Shown here piece by piece: positions 56,138-64,000 of a DNA stretch of 64,000 nt. This stretch comes from Dactylorhiza incarnata (taxonomy: Eukaryota; Streptophyta; Magnoliopsida; Asparagales; Orchidaceae), in contig JAWHQI010000064.1 in assembly GCA_033032865.1 (NCBI GenBank), positions 3,906,001-3,970,000 of the forward strand, written 5' to 3'. Every line of letters begins with the position of its first letter. Within the stretch, counting starts at the first letter, position 1. Made by a program: the position numbers and the translations under genes. The notes under the pieces are model-generated. The model did not search any database and was not told the origin of the DNA. It saw nothing but the letters and a program-made list of their open reading frames with translations.

Positions 56138-58376
56138 ATAAGTAATAAAATATACGTATTTTAGTATGATTATTAGTATAATTTTAATTAATATCGTAAA
56201 TTTTCTATGTAAATTAATGAATAAATTGCTTGTTTTATTATTTTCCTTACTAACTTAGTTTTATTTTTGTTTTTGCAGATTTTGACAATTTTTATCAAGT
56301 CACGGCCCAAGTCACGCCCATGACAACATGTCACGCCCGTGACCCAAGAGCGTGTAATCTACGTTTGACGAAAGTCAAGCTGCGTTCGACGAAAATTCTA
56401 CAAGCTGCGTTCGACGAACTCCTTCTGCCCCTGCGTTCGACGAAAGTTCAAACTGCGTTCGACGAATCCCCAAAGTCAGCCCCAAAGTCACGCCCATGCT
56501 GCTGATAGACTGCCGCCCACTGTCACGCCCGTGACACTGCAGGTCACGCCCGTGTGCAGCCAAGTTTGACCGCAGACCTTCCAGAAGACGACGAATGCGA
56601 CCCCTATAGCACGCGCAAATGTCACTCCATAAGTCACGACCGTGACATCCAAGTCACGCCCGTGACCTAGGGCGTGTAAAAATAAAATTTTGCCTATAAA
56701 TAGAGGGGCTCGACTGAAGCATTTCTCATCCAAATTTTGAGTGCTTGTTAGTGCTTTTGAGTTCTTTTGAGTGCTTGTGAGTTTTCTTTATGCAATTAAG
56801 TTTATGTTCGTTTGTAATTTTCGCCTTTTAGAAATAAAATGTTGTTTTCTCATTTGGATCATCTTCTTTTTATTTATGTTAGTGTGTGTGTGTATGAGAA
56901 TAGTTTTATTGCTTTCATAACTTAGTTCATTGTTTTCATAACTTAGTTTATTGCTTTCATAAAAATAGTTTATCGCTTTATTTATCGCTTTCGTTTAATC
57001 GCTTTCTTTCGATTCGGTCTTTTATTTACAAGTAGAGTGCGTGAGTTTATGAGATGGTATTTTTCTTTTTTGTAACTTAGCTTTATTTCAGTCTTTATAT
57101 AACTGCTATATACCACCCCCATCTTGAATAAGAGGCTAATTTATTTTAGCACTTGTTTAAGTTGGTTGGGACGGATATTATTTCTGCACCTTTATAAGTC
57201 TTTTCATTTCTATACCACCCCCATCTTGAATAAGAGGCTAAGAACTTTTTAGCGCTTGTTTAAGTCGGTTTGGACAGATACTATTACTGCTTTTATATAC
57301 GTCTTTTTATTTCTCCTTTTTATCCGGTTATATCCGCTTTAATAATTAAACATGTATTTTCTTAATCATGCCGTCTCCATTCCGATGAGTGGCTAATTTC
57401 CTTTAGCGCACGATGTCGAAGAGCATTGGGACACAAAAATAGCTTTTTTAAAAATAAAACATCTCTTTCTAAAATAATTAACGCTTAAGGTTTACCCGAG
57501 AAAAACGTTGAGTGGAGCCACATAATCTGTGTGGTTTTCATTTTCGTCTCCGTACACTAGTTAGCCGAGAGGCTCGTGCGTACGGACTGATCGCTCACGG
57601 GTAAAGAGAAGTGCGCTCTACCCTCGAGAGAGGATGAGGTAAGTCTCCCGAATTGGAAGTAAAAACCCAATAGCGGGGTTCACAACATAAGGCGAGTATT
57701 AAGAAGATTCGATGGTCGAAAATTCATAATCTCAGGTGGGCGTACCCTCGAGAGAGGAGCGTTCATAATTATGGAAGCTGCACGGCCAAGCCGTTTTAAT
57801 GTTTTAAAAAGTCATATCTTTTACTTCTAAAAATGACTATTTTTGTCTCAAGGTAATTCAACATCGGGCGCTATTATTATCGTTTAGAACTCTAGTTATA
57901 CACTTATTATCGTTTTCTTTTAAAAACTCAACTAAAAACTTATTCCGATAAAATAATAGTTCGTTCCTCAAAGTAGGTTAATCAACACGATCCGCGGAAA
58001 TATACGACCTCGATATTTTCTAAAACAAAATATCCTGTATTACTCACTATAAGGTATACTTGCCTTTATTATATGATTAGTTCGGATTGAAATTTAAACA
58101 ACAATTGTTCAAACCAAATTAGTGCAAAACTCTCCTTTTCTATTTTAAAAATCAATAGAATTCGGCGTTCTAGCCGAGGCGTAATCGTCAATATTTCGAA
58201 AGCAGAAAAATACCGTTACTTTTATCTTTCGATAAGATAACGTTTAATTTCTCAAAGTAGAAGTACTTGCGAGACTCTTTGGAAATACCCGTCGAAATCT
58301 AATCCCGTCAAATAAAGGTTAATCAAAACAAAGAAACAAGAAGCAATCCCGAATTAAATCTTCCCAGAGGATTCCA
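56138..58376 (+). repeat. 5' LTR of G2
   Basis: 2239 bp, starting TGATAAGTAATAAAATATACG, ending at ATTCCA. TATA box at 56695-56703. Upstream (56290-56690) lie GTCACGCCCGTGAC and GCGTTCGACGAA words. A 104-bp tandem duplication (ATACCACCCCCATCTTGAAT at 57110 and 57214) follows. Compared with the 3' LTR, about 400 bp (57217-57620) are present only here. Confidence 0.93.
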
Positions 58377-58382
58377 AGTTTT

Positions 58383-58397
58383 TGGCGCCGTTGCCGG
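58383..58397 (+). promoter_or_regulatory. tRNA-Asp primer binding site, G2
   Basis: TGGCGCCGTTGCCGG, an exact match over 15 bases to the complement of the tRNA-Asp 3' end; preceded by AGTTT after the LTR. Confidence 0.9.
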
Positions 58398-58456
58398 TGA
58401 CAGTTAGTGTTGTTATTTGAAACAAGGAATTACTATTACTTTTATCATATATATTA

Positions 58457-58487
<31 letters not shown>

Positions 58488-58554
58488 CTACAAAAAAAAT
58501 ACAAGTAAATTATTACAAAAAGCCAAAAAAATATATCATTTTTATTATTAGTAT

Positions 58555-59496
58555 ATGACCCGAGGAAACTCCTCGGACGATTCGAATATTCCTTTTGACC
58601 CCGAAATCGAGCGCACACTTCACGAGCGCCTTCGAATTCGCGATCAAAACTTACTCGAATTTCCCGAAGAGTCTGTCGGAGATACTTACATTGAACCTAT
58701 GGCCGATCAAATTCCAGATGTGGCCCCGCCACGGACCATGACATATTATGCCAGGCCAAATCTGGAAGATACCGGATCGAGCATAACGCGCCCAACAGTG
58801 GCTAATAATAATTTTGAAATAAAATCTAGCATCATTCAAATGGTACAACAGTCAGTCCAATTTGACGGTTTGCCAGATGAGGATCCGAACTTACATCTTT
58901 CTAACTTTTTAGAAATATGCGATACATTTAAAATTAATGGCGTTACTGACGACGCCATTCGTTTACGCTTATTTCCATTTTCGCTGCGGACGAAGGCAAA
59001 AGCGTGGTTAACTTCTCTCCCCATAGGATCCATAACCACGTGGGCCCAATTGACGGAACACTTTTTAACTAAATATTTCCCTCCGTCAAAAATCGCTAAG
59101 TTACGTACGGATATTGCCTCTTTCATTCAATACGATTCTGAGTCTCTCTATGAGACTTGGGAGCGTTTTACAAAGTTCCTGCGTAGATGTCCTCATCATG
59201 CGCTGTCGTCCTGGCTACAGGTCCAGACGTTTTATAATGGCCTAAATTTTTCCACACGACAGATGATCGATGCAGCCGCCGGGGGAACGTTAAACAATAA
59301 ACCCCGGCGGCCGCTCAAGCTCTGATCGAGGAAATGACCATGAACGCCTATCAATGGAATGCGCCTAGATCTTGCCCTGCCAAACCGGCCGGGATTTATG
59401 AAGTGGATGCCACTGCTCACCTAGCCTCACAAGTAGAGCGGCTAAGTAAGCAAGTGGCAGAGATGACTGCTTCCTCCTCCACTCCCGCTTGGCTCC

Positions 59497-59500
<4 letters not shown>
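58555..59500 (+). pseudogene. Gag (Retrotrans_gag), G2
   Basis: Starts MTRGNSSDDSNIPFDPEIER at 58555, after a (TA)n run. The capsid-like block is DEDPNLHLSNFLEICDTFKI, RLRLFPFSLRTKAKAWLTSL, WAQLTEHFLTKYFPPSKIAK and YDSESLYETWERFTKFLRRC, typical of Athila/Tat gag. A frameshift near 59305 ends it in PLKL; the true continuation is the 59334 frame (MNAYQWNAPRSCP) up to an (AAT)n microsatellite at 59497-59524, where a second shift occurs. Gag is therefore broken twice, once by a slippage-prone repeat. Confidence 0.88.
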
Positions 59501-59528
<28 letters not shown>

Positions 59529-60736
59529 TTGTCGAAGAAACTGTAGATTACCTAGGCAACCCAGTTAGGCCCTCCTTCAACCCTAATAACAATCCGTATA
59601 GTAATAATTATAATCCGGGTTGGAGGAACCACCCAAATTTTTCCTGGAGCAATCCTAATAATGCTCAGAGGCCCCCAATTGTAAATCCGCAAGGATTTCC
59701 AAACGGATTTCAGCTTCCACCTCCAAAACCTTCACCACTCGAAGATATTTTTGCTAAATACGTTGCGTCCACTGAGTCAAATATCCGGAATATTACTGGA
59801 TCGATTAAGAACTTGGAAAATCAGGTGGGACAGCTGGCAAAGATGGTCTCCGAGCGGCCATATGGAGCTCTGCCAGGGAACACGGAGCCAAACCCCCGAG
59901 AAAATGCCAACGCCATAAACCTTCGCAGCGGCAAGGAGGTAACCTCCCCAAAACGGGTTGAGCCCAAGGTACATGTTTCGACCCCGACCCCTCCACCCCC
60001 TCTCTCGATAGAAAATACAACGAGTATTCCGGCTGTGCCAAACGTTTTTAGCCCATCCCTTCCTTATCCCTCGAAAATAACCAACGAGCGGAAGGACGAG
60101 CATTATAAAAAATTTCTACAAATTTTAAAACAAATCCACATAAACGTTCCTTTCTGCGAGGCACTCTCCCAAATGCCAAAATACGCAAAATATCTTAAGG
60201 AGTTGCTTTCTAATAAAAAGCGACTCGAAGATGTTTTGCGTGTTTCCCTTAACGCGGAATGCTCGGCTGTCCTCCTTAACAAATTGCCACAAAAACTGAA
60301 TGACTCGGGACGATTCTCCATCCTGTGCCTCTTCGACAATATGTTAATAAAATACGCTCTAGCGGACTTGGGAGCTAGCATCAACTTGATGCCTTTCTCC
60401 CTTTTCAAAAAACTTGATTTGGGCGTCCCAAGCCCGACTAAGATGAGCATCCAACTCGCGGATCGCTCCGTAAAGTACCCGATAGGGGTAGTGGAGGATG
60501 TTCTGGTCAAGGTCGACAAGTTTATCTTCCCGGTAGACTTTGTCATCCTGGACATAGAGGAGGACACTGAGGTGCCTATCATTCTCGGTCGCCCATTCCT
60601 CACAACCTCCCGCGCGTTAATCGATGTTAGTAACGGTCGCCTCCTCCTTCGGGTTGGAGACGATGAAGTTACTTTGCATATCAATCCCTCACTACAACAC
60701 TCCCTATCAAACGATGATCCCGGTACTTTAGTTTAG
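59489..60736 (+). pseudogene. Gag C-terminus and protease, G2
   Basis: After a run of Asn codons, an Asn/Pro-rich linker leads to the conserved KKFLQILKQIHINVPFCEAL and MPKYAKYLKELLSNKKRLED, then a retropepsin: ALADLGASINLMPFSLFKKL (active site DLGAS, in place of DTGAS), then EVPIILGRPFLTTSRALIDV. It stops at 60734 (TAG). Only the shifts upstream make it a pseudogene; the protease itself is intact. No RT follows. Confidence 0.9.
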
Positions 60737-62225
60737 TCAAGCTACGCGACGGTAAACAAAGCGCTTGTGGGAGGCACCCCATATTTATTTAATATTTTAT
60801 TATGCTTTGTTTTTTTTATATGTTTTTGCAGGGTTTCTTACGACCCCGCCATCTTTAATTCAGGGAAGCCTTTTTGCTCCCTCTTTCCTTTTGTATATAT
60901 TACAATGTTATTTTCTCTTCTTCATACTTACATTACAACATTGGAGACAATGTTGGGTTTTAAGTATGAGGGTGTTTTACTGTCTTTATTTAAAACAAAA
61001 ATTTTCAAAAAAAAAACTATTTTTCCTATAAAAAAAACTATAAAAACTAGTTTTACTGTCAAAAAACTGTAAAAAAACTATATAAAAAAATTTCCTGTTT
61101 TCTTCTGCATTTTGCTTACGTTTGTAAATATAAGCTTGAAAATAATAATAATAATAATAATAAAATAAAAAATTCAAAAACATGTTTTCCCTTTTTTGTT
61201 TCGCAGAACAAAAAAAAAGGTAAAAAATCAAAAAAATAATAAACCCTACTTTACTTTTATTCTTAAAGCATTTAGTTTCGATAGTATATGTTTGTGGATT
61301 TTCATAATCGCTAGTTTTACTATTTGTTTGTTTATCTAAGATCGATAGATTTAAATGTTCGGGGTTAAGTTTTAAAGAATATCTTGTGTTTTTAATTTAA
61401 ATAGAGGCTTTGTTTTCAAGCACTACTTCTACTAGCTAAAATAAAGACATGTGTATTATGTTGGCAAAACAACTTTAGACCCCAATTATCCCTACTTTAT
61501 GTCTCTAGGAATCTAGGAATTTTCAAATTACCAAGGTTGCTCTCAAACCTTTTTTTATTATTTCTAAGAATTTTTTTCTCGCAAACCCCTTTGTATGCAT
61601 GACAAGAAAAATAAAAGAAGAAAAAGATCCTATGTCAATGGGAATAAGACTGCGTTTCGTAAACATAGGCACCCAATAAAAACTTTAAATGATCTTATGT
61701 CAATGGGAATAAGATTTCGTTCCGTAAACATAAACATTGGGTTATTAAAGCAAAAAAAAAAACAGTTTTCCCCCGTATATCACAGTGAGCACCAAAGAAA
61801 ACTAAAAAGGAAAGGTGGAAAGATACATACCACCACTCCTAATTCAAGTACTCTTCTTTTGCCATAGCTTTTTACCCCCTTACCCTTAGCCTGTTTCTGG
61901 ACTTAATTCAAAAAATCATTTGAGAGCATAATTAGTAAATTGCATATTTCCTTCACATTTCTTTAAACAAAGGTTATCATAATTTCGATCTAATCTCGTT
62001 TACTAATGATTGCAATTTTGTTTGCTATTTGGTTAATTAAAAAGTCTTTTGGCTAGGACATTTCTTTCTACTTAAATCATTTGCATAATTTAGGACTTAA
62101 ACTCTTATTACTCCGAATTTTTATTTTTCAGTCTCTTATGATTAAAATAAAACGATAGCTAAAAATTAGAACTTATGTTAATCCCGTATAGATCTCTCTT
62201 ACTTTTGCTCTGGAATAGCAAAAGC
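60737..62225 (+). other. 3' non-coding region of G2
   Basis: AT-rich, about 1.5 kb; holds A/T homopolymers (60990-61080), (AAT)n at 61140-61162 and a direct repeat around CTATGTCAATGGGAATAAGA (61630 and 61695). No conserved domain on either strand. Confidence 0.7.
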
Positions 62226-62242
62226 TTAAGTATGGGGATATT
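62226..62242 (+). promoter_or_regulatory. Polypurine tract of G2
   Basis: TTAAGTATGGGGATATT, directly before the 3' LTR; the Tat/Athila-like form TTAAGT.TGGGG. Confidence 0.78.
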
Positions 62243-64000
62243 TGATAAGTAATAAAATATACGTATTTTAGTATGATTATTAGTATAATTTTAATTAATA
62301 TTGTAAATTTTCTATGTAAATTAATGAATAAATTGCTTGTTTTATTATTTTCCTTACTAACTTAGTTTTATTTTTATTTTTGCAGATTTTGGCAATTTTT
62401 GTCAAGTCACGCCCCAAGTCACGCCCATGACAACATGTCACGCTCGTGACCCAAGGGCGTGTAATCTACGTTCGACGAAAGTCAAGCTGCGTTCGATGAA
62501 CGTCGAACAACGTTCGACGAAAGTTCTACAAGCTGCGTTCGACGAACTCACTCTGCCCCTGCATTCGACGAAAGTTCAACAAGCTGCGTTCGACAAAAGC
62601 GCCATCCCCAGCGTTCGACGAAAGTCAAACTGCGTTCGACGAATCCCCAAAGTCAGCCCCAAAGTCACGCCCATGCTGCTGATAGACTGCCGCCCACTGT
62701 CACGCCCGTGACATTGCAGGTCACGCCCGTGACACTGCAGGTCACGCCCGTGACACTGCAGGTCACGCCCGTGTGCAGCCAAGTTTGACCGCAGACCTTC
62801 TAGAAGACGGCGGATGCGACCCCTATAGCACGCACAAATGTCACGCCCTAAGTCACGGCCGTGACATCCAAGTCACGCCCATGACCTAGGGCGTGTAAAA
62901 ATAAAATTTTGCCTATAAATAGAGGGGCTCGGCTGAAGCCTTTCCCATCCAAATTTTGAGTGCTTGTTAGTGCTTTTGAGTTCTTTTGAGTGCTTGTGAG
63001 TTTTCTTTATGCAATTAAGTTTATGTTCGTTTGTAATTTTCTCCTTTTAGAAATAAAATGTTGTTTTCTCATTTGGATCATCTTCTTTTTATTTATGTTA
63101 GTGTGTGTGTGTGTGTGTATGAGAATAGTTTTATTGCTTTCATAACTTAGTTCATTGCTTTCATAACTTAGTTTATTGCTTTCATAAAAATAGTTTATCG
63201 CTTTATTTATTGCTTTCGTTTAATCGCTTTCTTTCGATTCGGTCTTTTATTTACAAGTAGAGTGCGTGAGTTTATGAGATAGTATTTTTCTTTTTTGTAA
63301 CTTAGCTTTATTTCAGTCTTTATATAATTGCTATATACCACCCCCATCTTGAATAAGAGGTTAATTTACTTTAGCACTTGTTTAAGTCGGTTGAGACGGA
63401 TATTATTTCAGCACCTTTATAAGTCTTTTCATTTCTATCTCCACCCTCGAGAGAGGATGAGGTAAGTCTCCCGAATTGGAAGTAAAAACCCAATAGCGGG
63501 GTTCACAACATAAGGCGAGTATTAAGAAGATTCGATGGTCGAAAATTCATAATCTCAGGTGGGCGTACCCTCGAGAGAGGAGCGTTCATAATTATGGAAC
63601 CTCCACGGCTAAGCCGTTTTAATGTTTTAAAAATTCATCTCTTTTACTTCTAAAAAAGACTATTTTCGTCTCAAGGTAATTCGACATCGGGCGCTATTAT
63701 TATCATCGTTTAGAACTCTAGTTATACGCTTATTATCGTTTTCTTATAAAAACCCAACTAAAAACTTATTCCGATAAAATAATAGTTCGTTCCTCAAAGT
63801 AGGTTAATCAACACGATCCGCGGAAATATACGACCTCGATATTTTCTAAAACAAAATATCATGTATTACTCACGATAAAGTATACTTGCCATTATTATAT
63901 GATTAGTTCAGATTGAAATTAAAAAAAAAATTGTTCAAACCAAATTAGTGCAAAACTCTCCTTTTCTATTTTAAAAATCAATAGAATTCGGCGTTGTAGC
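62243..64000 (+). repeat. 3' LTR of G2 (truncated by window end)
   Basis: Aligns with 56138-58174. It carries more copies of the GTCACGCCCGTGAC and TTCGACGAA words (62405-62890) and lacks a segment equal to 57217-57620. TATA box at 62914. The rest of the LTR lies beyond the window. Confidence 0.93.

Larger units (their letters stand above)
56138..64000 (+). mobile_element. Non-autonomous Gypsy-type element G2 (gag-protease only)
   Basis: Plus-strand element: 5' LTR (56138-58376), tRNA-Asp primer site, gag, protease, a 1.5-kb non-coding part, polypurine tract and 3' LTR (62243 to beyond 64000). No RT, RNase H or integrase motif occurs on either strand between the LTRs. The gag and protease look Tat/Athila-like. 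This matches TR-GAG-type elements, which need enzymes from another element. Confidence 0.92.

Overview
This window is plant nuclear DNA, almost entirely transposable elements. Evidence is the abundance of Ty1/Copia and Ty3/Gypsy LTR retrotransposons primed by plant-type tRNA-iMet and tRNA-Asp sequences, plant-style hAT (DUF4371) and MITE remnants, long AT-rich non-coding stretches, a fragment of a nuclear ribosome-biogenesis gene, and possible exons with GT-AG style borders. There are no bacterial features (operons, ribosome binding sites). An angiosperm is the best guess; I cannot name the species.

Layout. 1-4140: Copia element A (minus strand, open frame running off the left edge, 183-bp LTR), inserted into a hAT/DUF4371 transposase gene fragment (4143-4952). 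4953-9279: old repeats, including a 915-bp non-autonomous hAT-type element (5804-6718) with TIRs and a near-perfect 8-bp target duplication, a very GC-rich block, and an LTR-like repeat (to 8237). 9280-10362: a nearly complete ribosomal-L1-domain (UTP30/RSL1D1-like) frame without its start codon. 10502-12832: inverted SINE-like units, hairpins, simple repeats and a fold-back element holding a copy of nearby sequence. 12833-15560: AT-rich DNA with one or two possible host exons on the minus strand. 15565-19018: a fold-back MITE, a minisatellite split by a solo LTR, and a second LTR-like repeat with a 38-bp tandem array.

19557-28241: Copia element B (SIRE-like, plus strand, full set of domains but four stops and a frameshift). 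28242-29771: a solo LTR. 29772-31738: LTR, PBS and gag start of Copia element C2 (minus). 31739-54882: SIRE-like Copia element C (minus). C is split by a Gypsy element G1 (35517-50849, TSD CCTTT), which is itself split by a gag-like-ORF-only element N (38075-44342, TSD ACCAT): a three-deep nest with readable target duplications. 54883-56137: a decayed gypsy-type gag-like frame. 56138-64000: element G2, with two ~2-kb LTRs around a Gag-protease region only and no reverse transcriptase.

How the pieces work together. The elements are layered parasites, not a cooperating gene set. A, B, C and G1 carry (in part or whole) their own replication enzymes, while N and G2 carry only gag-like or Gag-protease ORFs and must borrow reverse transcriptase and integrase. 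The most unusual shared signal is that nearly every family carries an array of a short CpG-rich palindromic word in its LTR U3 or leader, and that some words recur in unrelated families.
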